Below are positions 51,534 to 60,634 of a stretch of 64,000 bases of DNA, one piece after another. The notes under the pieces are model-generated. The model was not told where the DNA came from. It made no database searches and saw only the letters and a program-made list of their open reading frames with translations. Source of the DNA: CAG-390 sp045544735. Lineage in GTDB: Bacteria > Bacillota > Clostridia > Oscillospirales > CAG-272. A program made the translations under genes and the position numbers. The stretch covers positions 1-64,000 of the forward strand of contig JAZPZM010000077.1 in the NCBI GenBank assembly GCA_045544735.1. The letters run 5' to 3'. The first letter of the stretch is position 1, and every line of letters starts with the position of its first letter.

Positions 51534-52663
51534 TTCGTCTCCTCCTTTTGCTTTTTATGACGGAAATTGATCTTATAATTGATAAAGAACTCGCTACTGA
51601 TGATGAAAAGAATTATAACTCCCGTAAGGACCTCGCCCACACTCGAATTAAGACGGAGTGAGGATGCTATCTCGCCCGCACCTCTTTGCAGGAAGCACAC
51701 GAGCAGGGATGAAAACACCATAACCACGGGGTTGAACTTTGACATCCACGAAATCATAATAGCGGTAAAACCGTTACCTCCCACAGAGTTCGCGGTAATA
51801 GAGTGGGCAGTTCCCGCAGCAAGAATCCATCCCATAACGCCGCAAAGCGCGCCGGAGATAAGCACGGTGCGAATAATCACCTTCTTTACGTTGATGCCTA
51901 TATATCTTGCGGTATTCTCGCTTTCACCGACGACGGCGATCTCGTAACCCTGCTTGGTCTTTTTGAGATAAACGTATACGATGACCGTAATTATAGCAAC
52001 GATTATTATGTTAAGAAGGTATTTCTGTCCCGCTATCGACGGAAACCATCCGCTTTGAGTGTTGGCGTTTACAACGCCAAGTATCATTGAGCCGCTGGGA
52101 ACCCATATCATAATGAAGAACGAAACGAGCTGCATCGCAACGTAGTTCATCATAAGGGTAAAGAGTGTTTCGTTAGTGTTCCACGTTGCCTTGAAAAAGC
52201 CGGGAATACCCGCCCAAACCGCGCCTGCAATAACGCTGGCAAAGAACATAATGACTATAAGAAGCCACGAGGGGATCGCGTCGCCAATGTAGAACATACA
52301 AGCAACGCTTGCGAGCATACCGATAAGCACCTGCCCCTCTGCGCCCGTATTCCAAAAGCGCATTTTGAAAGCAGGCGTAACGGCAAGAGAGATACCGAGC
52401 AAGATAGCGGCAGACTGTAAAAGATTCCACAGCTTGCGCGACGTACCAAAGCTACCGTTGATCATCGAGGAAAAAACGTTTATAGGATTTTCACCCGTCA
52501 AAAGCATGACGAGAAGCGCGCAGAAAAGCATAGCAACAAGCAGCACGGCGGCTCTTATTCCCCAAGACTTAAGACGCGGCATATCGTTACGCTTAGTGAT
52601 GTGGATAAAGGGCTCGTGTGTCTTTTTCGTGACGACCGAAGCGTTTACTTTTTCATTTTGCAT
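51530..52663 (-). CDS. BMP-type nucleoside ABC transporter permease (NupP-like)
   Basis: 377 residues; a long charged cytoplasmic leader and then about eight helices. FWNTGAEGQVLIGML and YEIAVVGESENTARYIGINVKKV are the family boxes, the second being the coupling loop to the ATPase. Partner of the NupQ-like permease. Overlaps the end of the ATPase gene by 11 bases. Confidence 0.9.
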   Translation of the reverse strand: MQNEKVNASVVTKKTHEPFIHITKRNDMPRLKSWGIRAAVLLVAMLFCALLVMLLTGENPINVFSSMINGSFGTSRKLWNLLQSAAILLGISLAVTPAFKMRFWNTGAEGQVLIGMLASVACMFYIGDAIPSWLLIVIMFFASVIAGAVWAGIPGFFKATWNTNETLFTLMMNYVAMQLVSFFIMIWVPSGSMILGVVNANTQSGWFPSIAGQKYLLNIIIVAIITVIVYVYLKKTKQGYEIAVVGESENTARYIGINVKKVIIRTVLISGALCGVMGWILAAGTAHSITANSVGGNGFTAIMISWMSKFNPVVMVFSSLLVCFLQRGAGEIASSLRLNSSVGEVLTGVIILFIISSEFFINYKINFRHKKQKEETK

Positions 52664-54197
52664 TGCTGTTTTCCTCCTCTCCTACGGTTTTGGTCATAAG
52701 ATATCCTATTTCATTCTTGGTGGCATTTCTACCATCAACGATACCCGTTATTTTTCCGCTTCCGATAACCATAATGCGATCGCAAAGCTCAACGAGAACG
52801 TCAAGATCCTCTCCTACGAAGATAACGGCAACGCCTTTTTGCTTTTGCTCGTTGAGAAGATCGTAGATGAGGTAAGAGGAATTAACGTCAAGACCTCTTA
52901 CGGGATACGCCGCCATAAGCACAGTGGGGGCAGACGCGATCTCGCGCCCGATGAGGATCTTTTGTACGTTTCCACCCGACAGCTTACGGACTGCCACGTC
53001 CGTTCCGGGCGTTACAACGCCAAGCTGCTCGATAATTCTTTCAGCAAGTGCCTCGGGCTCTTGTCTTTGAACGAACATAGAGCGTCCGCTACGGTAGCTA
53101 CGGAGCATCATATTATCGACGATGTCCATATCTCCAACGAGTCCCATGCCAAGTCTGTCCTCGGGAACGAAGGAAAGGCGCACACCAAGCTCTCTTATCT
53201 GAATCGGAGTTTTATCTCTGAGATTTTCTTCTTTGCCCGTTTTGGGATCGTGATATATTATCGAACCGCCATCGAGCTTTTGGAGTCCCGCAATAGCCTC
53301 AAGAAGCTCTCGCTGACCGCTTCCCGCAATGCCTGCGATACCAAGTATCTCGCCCGAACGCGCAACGAAGCTTACGTCATCAAGGAGCTTGACACCGTCT
53401 CTGTTATGGCAATTTATATGCTCAACAACGATCCTGTCCTCCGAATCTATTGGCTCGGGGCGATGAATATTGAGCTCAACCTTCTTACCGACCATCATCT
53501 CGGTAAGCTCATCCTCATTCGTTTCGGCAGTATTGACGGTGCCGACGTACTCGCCGTGTCGAAGAACCGCCACCTTATCGGAAAGCGCAAGCACCTCGTG
53601 AAGCTTATGAGTAATGATGATTATCGCCTTTCCGTCATTTCGCATACGGCGAACGACGTCAAAAAGCTTACCGGCCTCCTGCGGAGTAAGAACTGCCGTG
53701 GGCTCGTCAAGGATAAGGATGTCTGCGCCCCTGTAAAGCACCTTGACTATCTCAACGGTCTGCTTCTCGGAAACGGACATTTCGTATATCTTTTTGTTAG
53801 GGTCTATGTCAAACCCGTATTTTTCGCTTATTTCGTTAACTCGCTTTGAAACCTCGGCAAGATTGAATTTCCCTTTCTCGTTAAGTCCGAGAACTATGTT
53901 TTCCGCGGCGGTAAAAAGGTCCACCAGCTTGAAATGCTGATGAATCATACCGATCTTAAAATTGAAGGCATCGTGCGGAGAGTTGATGGAGACCTCGTTT
54001 CCGCCGATAAATATCTGTCCTTCGTCGGGGTGGTAGATGCCCGATATCATATTCATAAGCGTGGTCTTGCCGCTTCCGTTTTCACCGAGGAGCGCAAGTA
54101 TCTCGCCGTTGTATACGGAAAGATTTACGTTCTTGTTTGCCTGAATACGACCAAAGCGTTTGGAAATGTTGCGCAATTCAATGGCGACCTGATTCAT
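52653..54197 (-). CDS. Nucleoside ABC transporter ATPase, double domain (NupO-like)
   Basis: 514 residues with two ATP-binding domains in one chain. Domain 1: Walker A GENGSGKTTLMN (about 38), signature VSEKQTVEIVKVL, Walker B DILILDEPTAVL. Domain 2: GIAGSGQRELLEAIAG as a degenerate Walker A and LSGGNVQKILIGRE as signature. Asymmetric use of the two sites is usual in this family (related to sugar ABC proteins such as RbsA/YufO). Preceded by an internal terminator that separates it from the binding-protein gene. Confidence 0.93.
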   Translation of the reverse strand: MNQVAIELRNISKRFGRIQANKNVNLSVYNGEILALLGENGSGKTTLMNMISGIYHPDEGQIFIGGNEVSINSPHDAFNFKIGMIHQHFKLVDLFTAAENIVLGLNEKGKFNLAEVSKRVNEISEKYGFDIDPNKKIYEMSVSEKQTVEIVKVLYRGADILILDEPTAVLTPQEAGKLFDVVRRMRNDGKAIIIITHKLHEVLALSDKVAVLRHGEYVGTVNTAETNEDELTEMMVGKKVELNIHRPEPIDSEDRIVVEHINCHNRDGVKLLDDVSFVARSGEILGIAGIAGSGQRELLEAIAGLQKLDGGSIIYHDPKTGKEENLRDKTPIQIRELGVRLSFVPEDRLGMGLVGDMDIVDNMMLRSYRSGRSMFVQRQEPEALAERIIEQLGVVTPGTDVAVRKLSGGNVQKILIGREIASAPTVLMAAYPVRGLDVNSSYLIYDLLNEQKQKGVAVIFVGEDLDVLVELCDRIMVIGSGKITGIVDGRNATKNEIGYLMTKTVGEEENSNAK

Positions 54198-54271
54198 TTC
54201 TAATTCCTTTCAGCAGTTTTTTCGCTATCAAAAGAAAACGCACCGCAAAGCTGTATCCTCTTTTCATAACG

Positions 54272-54307
54272 AAAAACACCTCTGGGGATGCCGATTTCGG
54301 CATCCCC
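54272..54307 (-). terminator. Internal terminator after the binding-protein gene
   Basis: GGGGATGCC pairs with GGCATCCCC (54284-54307), followed on the minus strand by AGAGGTGTTTTT. It lies between the BMP gene and the transporter genes and should let the abundant binding protein be made in excess over the membrane parts. Confidence 0.75.
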
Positions 54308-54323
54308 AAATGGCTTTATAAAC

Positions 54324-55562
54324 TTATTTGCTTGCCTCGATACCGTCGATAATAATATCAAAGTAAGGAGCGGAGCGCTTGCCGTCGGCGGACTCATCAA
54401 AGTATCCGTCGTGAACGACGTTAGTGTCGGGAGTGAAAGCGGCATCGGAATCAACGTCTGCCTTATACTCGGTAAGAGTCTTTCCTCCAACGGTGAACTT
54501 GGAGGTATCAAATACCTTCAGAGTGCCGGCCTTGAACTGTGCCATAGCGGCGTCGATAGCCTCCTGAGTGCCGGGAGCTGCGCAAGCGGCGTTCAGCTCG
54601 GTGAGCTTAACGGAGCCTTCCTGAATGCCGCCGCACCAGTCGTAGGGGATCTCACTACCCTTGCCGTCTCTGGTCTTCTCGATGATGAGCTTCATGTAAG
54701 GAGTCCAGTCGATCTTAGAGGAGATGAGAGCGGTGGTGGGAGCGATGCTGATGGTGCTGATGTTGTAAGCAACGTTAGGAACGCCTGCCTCTTCACAAGC
54801 CTTGGGAGCGCCCTCGGAGTCAGCGTGCTGACTGAGGAGTACGCAGCCTGCTGCGATAAGAGTCTCGGCAGCGGTCTTTTCAAGTGCGATATCGAACCAA
54901 GAGTTGGTGTACTCAACCTTCATAGTAGCGGTGGGGCAAACGGAGCGAGCGCCGAGGAAGAATGCGGTGTAACCCGACTTAACCTCTGCGTAGGGCCATG
55001 CGCCAACGTAACCGATAACAGCCTGCTCGGCAGTAATCTTGCCGCTGGCGATCATCTCGTTAAGCTTCATACCTGCGGCGATACCTGCAAGATATCTGCC
55101 CTCGTAGATGGAAGCGAAAGCGTTGTGGTAGTTGGAAAGCTTTTCAGTGTGAGCCTTAGTACCGGTAGCGTGACAGAACTGTACTTCAGGGAACTCTTTA
55201 GCTGCCTGAATCATAAAGTCCTCGTGACCGAAGGAGTCAGCGAAGATGAGGTCGCAGCCTTCGTCAACAAGCTCGCAAGCGGCGTCGTAGCACTCAGGAC
55301 CCTCGGGGATGTTAACCTTCATAATTACATCCTTTTCAGAGAGACCCATTGCAGCAGCTGCTGCATTTGCGGCATCAATAAAGTTTTTGTCGTAGGTGGA
55401 GTTTTCATCGTGCAAGAAGATGAAACCTACCTTGATCGACTTGGCATCGCCGTTGCCGGATCCGTCGTCATTGCCGGAGCCTGCATCAGAGCAAGCGGCA
55501 AAAGAACAAGCGAGTGCAACAACCATAACGATCGCCATAATAAGTGATAAAACTTTTTTCAT
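54324..55562 (-). CDS. BMP family substrate-binding lipoprotein
   Basis: 412 residues. A lipoprotein signal with lipobox (MVVALACSFAAC, Cys about 24) is followed by a Gly/Ser/Asp-rich linker and the Bmp domain: KVGFIFLHDENSTYDKNF, YDAACELVDEGCDLIFADSFGHEDF, YHNAFASIYEGRYLAGIAAGM, GYVGAWPYAEVKSGYTAF. Related proteins (PnrA/TmpC, NupN) bind purine nucleosides. First gene of the importer operon with its own strong promoter. Confidence 0.93.
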   Translation of the reverse strand: MKKVLSLIMAIVMVVALACSFAACSDAGSGNDDGSGNGDAKSIKVGFIFLHDENSTYDKNFIDAANAAAAAMGLSEKDVIMKVNIPEGPECYDAACELVDEGCDLIFADSFGHEDFMIQAAKEFPEVQFCHATGTKAHTEKLSNYHNAFASIYEGRYLAGIAAGMKLNEMIASGKITAEQAVIGYVGAWPYAEVKSGYTAFFLGARSVCPTATMKVEYTNSWFDIALEKTAAETLIAAGCVLLSQHADSEGAPKACEEAGVPNVAYNISTISIAPTTALISSKIDWTPYMKLIIEKTRDGKGSEIPYDWCGGIQEGSVKLTELNAACAAPGTQEAIDAAMAQFKAGTLKVFDTSKFTVGGKTLTEYKADVDSDAAFTPDTNVVHDGYFDESADGKRSAPYFDIIIDGIEASK

Positions 55563-55658
55563 GGTTTTCCTCCATATGGATAAAAATTTATAATCAGCGC
55601 TATGCGCCGAATATACAAAAATGAACAGTTTTTTACAAAACTATTTTCATACGTACAT

Positions 55659-55687
55659 ATTATAACAATAAAACCCCAAACTGTCAA
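55659..55687 (-). promoter_or_regulatory. Strong sigma-A promoter of the nucleoside importer operon
   Basis: On the minus strand TTGACA (55687-55682), 17 bp, TATAAT (55664-55659), all consensus. The leader is about 85 bases long; I see small hairpins in it but no purine-riboswitch core. Confidence 0.85.
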
Positions 55688-55727
55688 GAATAAAACCGAA
55701 ATTGCGAGTGTATATTTTTACAAAAAA

Positions 55728-58058
55728 TCAATCAAAAACCAGCGAAACGATATCACAATCAACGAATACCCTGCCGTATGACTCGATATCCCCTATTTGC
55801 GCGACGCTCTCAAGAACCTCCCTCTCGGCAATATACAGATTCTTTGCGCTTGGGAGCCAAAGCTCCTTATCAAGCCTCGGACGAGGCCCGTGAGAACCTA
55901 TTATCAAAGTCTCAACGTTCCCCACCTTCGCAATACACGAGGAGCTTACGTAAGCAAGGCTTTGATCTTCGTCTTTTATGTAAATTGACGTGTTCGGGTG
56001 ATAAAAGCCTTCGGGGATTTTTACACCGGATATATTTATTTCTATGGACCCCAACACCGCCAGCACCTCATCCGCCATATACATAAAGCAAGCAACACCC
56101 TCGCGCTCGGCAATGTAGAAAAGGCGCGCCATTATCTCGGCATCCAAGGCACTTGCAGGCGTGGGAATATATAGGCGGCGTACGCGCTTGGACTGCATAA
56201 ACGAGCCGAGCACGCCGACGTGTCTTTCGTGATAATGCGTAAGAAGCACGGCTTCCACTTCCGTCGCGCCGCGCTCTGCGGCAATTTTAAACCCATCGTA
56301 CAGCACGGAGGATGAGCCGCTTGTAATATCGCAAATAACGGCTTCGTCACCCTTGGTCATAACTATCGCGTCGTTGTTACCCACGGAGATGAAGTCCGTT
56401 CTTACGGAGTCGGCGGTAGCGTTATACGTCAGCACTCCGGCGATAACGATCGCAAGTCCGAGATACGACGGCAGTACCGCAAGAAGCCGCCTCCTTAACT
56501 TTAGCGAAACCAAAAGGACGGTAAGCGCGGTTGCTACGATTACAACGGGAACGACGAAATCGTGGCGTAAGGAAAGCATAACGTGATGAAGCTCGGAGAA
56601 TGCCGAAGTAATATCAAGGATAATTTCTCCAACCGCCTCCGCTCCCGAAGCAACGAGCGCACCTACGATAGGAACGCCGCCGAGGACGAGCGCAAAAAGC
56701 GAAAGCAAGATAAACGCCGCGGCAACGGGCGAAAGCAAAAGGTTGGAGGGAACGGACGCAAGTGACAGAGTTCCAACGCTATAGCAAACCGGAAGGAGCA
56801 TAAATATCCACACCGCGAAGGCGACCACGATGGCAGACGCCACCTTGTTTACGGCGTTTATAAACGCTATAAAGCGCTTACGCCTTTTGTTAAGCTCACC
56901 TCGCCTTGAAGGATCAGCTTCAAGCTCCAAGCGCATTTCAAAATGATTCTTACGAAGGATTTTCGTAAACGCCTCGGTAAGAGAGGGCGTAACTATAAGT
57001 ATACCCAGCGTTGCGCAGAACGAAAGAATAAAGCCGAGGTCAAGTATCGCCGCAGGAGACACGATAAGTATTACCCACGCGGCAAGACCAAGGGACGAAA
57101 GGCTGTCGTCCGACATTCCCAAAAGGTAGCTGACGTAGGTTATGCCAAGCATAATAGCCGCCCTCACGGCGCTTATGGGAAAATCTATAAGAAAGAGATA
57201 GAAAACGATAAAGCCCAAAAGCAGCACCAAGCGCGGCCCTTTGCCAAGCCCCAACCAAAACAGCAACGTTCCGACGACAGCGGCGATAATAGATAGATGC
57301 AGACCGCTTATTGCAAACAAATGCGATACCCCCGCGCGCGAAAAATCTCTGCGCGCCGATGGCGAAACGTCCGCCGTATCTCCCAGCAGCATAGCGGATG
57401 CAAGCACGCCCGACTCTCCGTCTATGATATTTTCAAGTCTTGCCGCGAGCCGTGCATTGAACGATGACATTTTGCTAAAAACGGTCTCTCCCACCGTTCC
57501 TACCACGGTGTAATCTTCGCTCTCCCCGGATATCATTTTAAGGAATATCCCTTCGGAAAGCGGATTGGCGTATCCATCGTCAAACGCGAGCGCATCCTTA
57601 AGGCTTGCGCCGTAAAATACTGCGACGTCGCCGCGCTTAAGGTCTGCCACGTAGTTGCATTCAAGCAGCGCGTCAACGTCACACTCCTCGCCGTCTACGC
57701 TTTTGATATTTATCTCGTAATCCGTGTAAAAAGTGCCCGTGCCGCGAACGTCGGTTATTTCGCACCTTACTTCCCTTTCCTCGCCCGTAAAACGAAGCGA
57801 GCCGAGGTAGCCCACGTCATAGTAAGCAAGGCAGCTGATCAAAACGCCAAGGCTTATAAGCACGACAACGGTGTTTGCGAAAAAACGATATGGGGTTATA
57901 TTTTTTCTGACGAGCAAAATCAAGCACAAAAGCAAGCCCGCAAGCAACAAAAGAGCAAGCACGAGCTTGCCCGTTTTGTCAAAGCTGTAACCGCAGACCG
58001 CCATAACGGCGGCAAGCGCACCCGCTTGAAGCATCGGTCTACCGCCGAAAACGTCCAT
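55728..58058 (-). CDS. comEC: ComEC/Rec2-like DNA uptake channel
   Basis: 776 residues, GAGGAGC before ATG 58058. Order: short helices, DUF4131-like OB region (about 80-190), the competence domain with about eight helices and the typical ARRDFSRAGVSHLFAISGLHLSIIA (about 229-253), then a C-terminal metallo-beta-lactamase-like domain. ComEC carries single-stranded DNA across the membrane in transformation. In the last domain the usual DVGQGD reads SVGNND and HPHxDHIGG reads HYHERHVGV, so the metal site is damaged and nuclease function is probably lost. Confidence 0.9.
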   Translation of the reverse strand: MDVFGGRPMLQAGALAAVMAVCGYSFDKTGKLVLALLLLAGLLLCLILLVRKNITPYRFFANTVVVLISLGVLISCLAYYDVGYLGSLRFTGEEREVRCEITDVRGTGTFYTDYEINIKSVDGEECDVDALLECNYVADLKRGDVAVFYGASLKDALAFDDGYANPLSEGIFLKMISGESEDYTVVGTVGETVFSKMSSFNARLAARLENIIDGESGVLASAMLLGDTADVSPSARRDFSRAGVSHLFAISGLHLSIIAAVVGTLLFWLGLGKGPRLVLLLGFIVFYLFLIDFPISAVRAAIMLGITYVSYLLGMSDDSLSSLGLAAWVILIVSPAAILDLGFILSFCATLGILIVTPSLTEAFTKILRKNHFEMRLELEADPSRRGELNKRRKRFIAFINAVNKVASAIVVAFAVWIFMLLPVCYSVGTLSLASVPSNLLLSPVAAAFILLSLFALVLGGVPIVGALVASGAEAVGEIILDITSAFSELHHVMLSLRHDFVVPVVIVATALTVLLVSLKLRRRLLAVLPSYLGLAIVIAGVLTYNATADSVRTDFISVGNNDAIVMTKGDEAVICDITSGSSSVLYDGFKIAAERGATEVEAVLLTHYHERHVGVLGSFMQSKRVRRLYIPTPASALDAEIMARLFYIAEREGVACFMYMADEVLAVLGSIEINISGVKIPEGFYHPNTSIYIKDEDQSLAYVSSSCIAKVGNVETLIIGSHGPRPRLDKELWLPSAKNLYIAEREVLESVAQIGDIESYGRVFVDCDIVSLVFD

Positions 58059-58061
58059 AAC

Positions 58062-58967
58062 CTAAAGCTCCTCTACAAAATGATCCTTAAAGCCGTTGCC
58101 AAAAACGGCAACGGATCTCGTTACTATCACAAACGCCGCCGCGTCCTCTTCCTTTATAATATCGCGCACTGCGGGAAGTCGGCGGGGGCGAACGACAATA
58201 AGCAATATTTCCCTACTCTTGCCCGTATGCTCACCTTGACCGTAAAGCATAGTCGCCCCAACGTCAAGCTCGGCTCGAGCGCGCTCGGAAATCCGCCCAT
58301 TGCTCACGCTTATGACATAAACGAGCATCGCACCGTCCGCGCCGTAAAGGATTTTATCAAGCACGACGGTCTGCGCAGCAAGCGCCAGCACCGAATAAAG
58401 AGCCGCATCAACGTCACCAAGCACCACCCACGAAGTCAGAACGACGGCTCCGTCAAAGGCTAAAAAAGCAATGCCCGTATTAACATGCCTCAACCTCAAC
58501 TTTAACAGCTTTACCGCGATGTCCACTCCTCCCGTGGTCGCACCGCACCTTAACACGATGCCAAGCCCCAACGCAACGAGCACGCCGCCCGCAGTCGCGC
58601 CAAGAACAGCGTCGTGTGTTAAAGCGTTCACGCGCGACGAAAATATATCCGTAAAAAGCGCGCTTACGCCGACAGCAAACAGCGTATCAATAAAAAAACG
58701 CCTTCCAAAGATTTTCGCTCCTATTAAAATAAGCGGCACGTTGATAACCAAAAGCCAAAAGCCTATAGGCAAAAGCGGAAACACCGCGTGTATGATCAGG
58801 GCGATTCCCGAAACGCCTCCCGGAGCAAGGCTCGACGGCTCGTAAAAGCAAGCCACACCCACTGAAAAAGAAACGCATCCCGCAAGAATGAGCAAATATC
58901 TCTTTACCGCTTGACAAGGTGTGCCCCAATCCCTTGTTTTCGACACGTTAAATAAATGTATCAACAT
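58062..58967 (-). CDS. YitT family membrane protein
   Basis: 301 residues; five or six helices (DUF161) followed by a soluble DUF2179 domain. FYEPSSLAPGGVSGIALIIH and LRCGATTGGVDIAVKLLKL are the diagnostic repeats, and the C-terminal VVRPRRLPAVRDIIKEEDAAAFVIV is the DUF2179 ending. Function unknown; often linked to transport or stress. ATG 58967 lacks an obvious ribosome site; a start further inside is possible. Ends 3 bases before comEC. Confidence 0.85.
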   Translation of the reverse strand: MLIHLFNVSKTRDWGTPCQAVKRYLLILAGCVSFSVGVACFYEPSSLAPGGVSGIALIIHAVFPLLPIGFWLLVINVPLILIGAKIFGRRFFIDTLFAVGVSALFTDIFSSRVNALTHDAVLGATAGGVLVALGLGIVLRCGATTGGVDIAVKLLKLRLRHVNTGIAFLAFDGAVVLTSWVVLGDVDAALYSVLALAAQTVVLDKILYGADGAMLVYVISVSNGRISERARAELDVGATMLYGQGEHTGKSREILLIVVRPRRLPAVRDIIKEEDAAAFVIVTRSVAVFGNGFKDHFVEEL

Positions 58968-59005
58968 ATTTTAACATATTTTTTACCCAAAATCAACTTG
59001 TAGTA

Positions 59006-59033
59006 TTGATAAATCCGCGTTTTGTGTTATAAT
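59006..59033 (+). promoter_or_regulatory. Promoter of the metallo-hydrolase gene
   Basis: TTGATA (59006-59011), 16 bp, TATAAT (59028-59033), about 27 bases before the start codon. Confidence 0.7.
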
Positions 59034-59060
59034 TAAATAAAAAAATCAAGTGAGGAACAT

Positions 59061-59948
59061 ATGAAAAAATCAACAGCCAAGAGGCTTTCAAAGCTCCCAT
59101 TGCCCGTATTGATAATAATCATCGTGGCGATGATCGTCTTTGCGGCATATCAACATTTCCGCACCGACGACGCGCCGCCCGCCGTTGCCGACTCGGCGGA
59201 ATTTCACTTTATCGACGTCGGGCAAGGCGACGCCGTGCTTATAAGAACGCCTGCGGGAGACGTATTGATAGACGCAGGCAAGAACAGCAGCGAGGAAGGG
59301 CTTGATCTATACCTAAAATCGCAGGGCGTAAAAACGATAGAATACGCCATCTTTACCCATCCGCACGAGGATCACATAGGCGGCGCGGATATGGTTATTA
59401 AAAATTACGATATAAAAAACGTTATTTTGCCCAACTGCCCCTCGACCACAAAAACATACACCAATATGCTTACGGCAATATCACAGAAGGGCTTGACCGT
59501 CAAAGAAGCTCACAGCGGTGATAAATACCGAGTGGGTGAGCTTGTACTAAATATTCTCGGTCCCGTGAGAAACGATTACAAAGAAGTAAACGATCACTCC
59601 GTCGTGATCCTCGCCGAATGGGGCGGCACGCGAGTTATGCTTGCGGGCGACGCGGAGCTTGAGGCGGAAAACGATATCCTTAAAAAATTCGGAAACAGTA
59701 ATATCAACTGTAATATTTTGAAGCTCGGACACCACGGCTCGTCATCGTCAAGCGGCGAAAAGTGGCTCAATGCGCTTTCCCCCGACATCGGCATTATTTG
59801 TTGCGGAAAGGACAACGAATACGGTCATCCCCACTCAGAGATAGTCGAAAGGCTCAGTAAATTCGGCATCAAGTCATACCGCACGGATGAGCTTGGCTCA
59901 CTTGTGTTCGTTTCCGACGGAAAAACCGTTTCTCAAAAAGACAACTGA
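59061..59948 (+). CDS. Stand-alone ComEC-type metallo-beta-lactamase-fold hydrolase
   Basis: 295 residues: an N-terminal membrane segment (LPVLIIIIVAMIVFAAY, about 13-30) and an exported MBL domain with complete motifs FIDVGQGDAVLI, DVLIDAG, FTHPHEDHIGGAD, LAGDAE and LGHHGSSSS. These are the motifs of the ComEC nuclease domain, here in a separate anchored protein. It might degrade the non-transported strand or act on another phosphodiester or ester. GTGAGGA precedes the ATG. Confidence 0.9.
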   Translation: MKKSTAKRLSKLPLPVLIIIIVAMIVFAAYQHFRTDDAPPAVADSAEFHFIDVGQGDAVLIRTPAGDVLIDAGKNSSEEGLDLYLKSQGVKTIEYAIFTHPHEDHIGGADMVIKNYDIKNVILPNCPSTTKTYTNMLTAISQKGLTVKEAHSGDKYRVGELVLNILGPVRNDYKEVNDHSVVILAEWGGTRVMLAGDAELEAENDILKKFGNSNINCNILKLGHHGSSSSSGEKWLNALSPDIGIICCGKDNEYGHPHSEIVERLSKFGIKSYRTDELGSLVFVSDGKTVSQKDN

Positions 59949-59988
59949 TAATATTTTATCTTTTTCTCGACAAATAATACATTTTCTC

Positions 59989-60017
59989 TTGACTTATTTT
60001 ATCTTTACAGTTATAAT
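59989..60017 (+). promoter_or_regulatory. Promoter of mscL
   Basis: TTGACT (59989-59994), 17 bp, TATAAT (60012-60017), followed by ACGGAGG ribosome site before the mscL start. Confidence 0.75.
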
Positions 60018-60050
60018 AAGTACAATTGAATTAGCACGGAGGTTTTTATT

Positions 60051-60590
60051 ATGGCTAAGAAAAAGGACGGCGGCTTTATCGCCGATTTCAAAAAGTTTAT
60101 TACTCGCGGCAACGTTGTTGACATGGCAGTCGGTGTTGTAATCGGCGGTGCGTTCGGTAAGATCGTTACGGGCTTCGTCAACTACATAATCAACCCCTTC
60201 ATCGGTATCTTTATGGGCTCGGGCAGCCTTGACAGCATCAAGACCGTTATCACCCCCGAGGTCCTTGACGAGGCGGGCGAGGTCGTTACCAAGGAGGTTG
60301 CTATCCTCTGGGGTACTTGGATCCAGACTATCATCGATTTCCTTATCGTAGCTTTCTGCATTTTCGTAATGGTTCGCATTATCTCAAAAATGTCTAACAA
60401 GATGCACGCCAAGGCGATTGCCGAAAAAGCTGAGGCTGACAGAATTGCCGCTGAAAAGGCAGAGGCTGACAAGAAGGCAGCCGAGGAAGCTGCTGCCGCA
60501 AAGGCTGCGGAGGATGCCGCTCTTCGCGCCTCGCTCATCAATCAGGAAAAGCTGCTCAGCAACATTCTCGACGCTATAAAGAAGAACTAA
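60051..60590 (+). CDS. mscL: Large-conductance mechanosensitive channel
   Basis: 179 residues. The pore helix TM1 follows FKKFITRGNVVDMAVGVVIGGAFGKIV; TM2 is IQTIIDFLIVAFCIFVMVRII. The C-terminus is an unusually long Ala/Glu/Lys helix (about 115-165, repeating AEKAEADR-like units), likely a coiled-coil bundle; typical MscL has about 130-150 residues. It releases solutes under hypo-osmotic shock. A terminator follows. Confidence 0.95.
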   Translation: MAKKKDGGFIADFKKFITRGNVVDMAVGVVIGGAFGKIVTGFVNYIINPFIGIFMGSGSLDSIKTVITPEVLDEAGEVVTKEVAILWGTWIQTIIDFLIVAFCIFVMVRIISKMSNKMHAKAIAEKAEADRIAAEKAEADKKAAEEAAAAKAAEDAALRASLINQEKLLSNILDAIKKN

Positions 60591-60596
60591 TTTTGG

Positions 60597-60621
60597 AAGG
60601 GGTGGCTCGCCACCCCTTTTT
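60597..60621 (+). terminator. Terminator between mscL and the SGNH gene
   Basis: AAGGGGTGG pairs with CCACCCCTT around a CTCG loop, then TTT. The next ribosome site starts 1-2 bases later, so some read-through probably serves the next gene. Confidence 0.75.
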
Positions 60622-60634
60622 AAGGAGAATTAAG

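Noticed and set aside
52365..53849. 494-codon plus-strand open frame
   Set aside because: Opposite strand of the double ATPase gene; all ABC motifs are on the minus strand.
54288..55547. 419-codon plus-strand open frame
   Set aside because: Opposite strand of the BMP lipoprotein gene, which has a lipobox, ribosome site and promoter.
55563..55682. Purine riboswitch in the leader of the nucleoside importer
   Set aside because: The leader holds only small hairpins; the conserved three-way-junction core of purine riboswitches is not visible.
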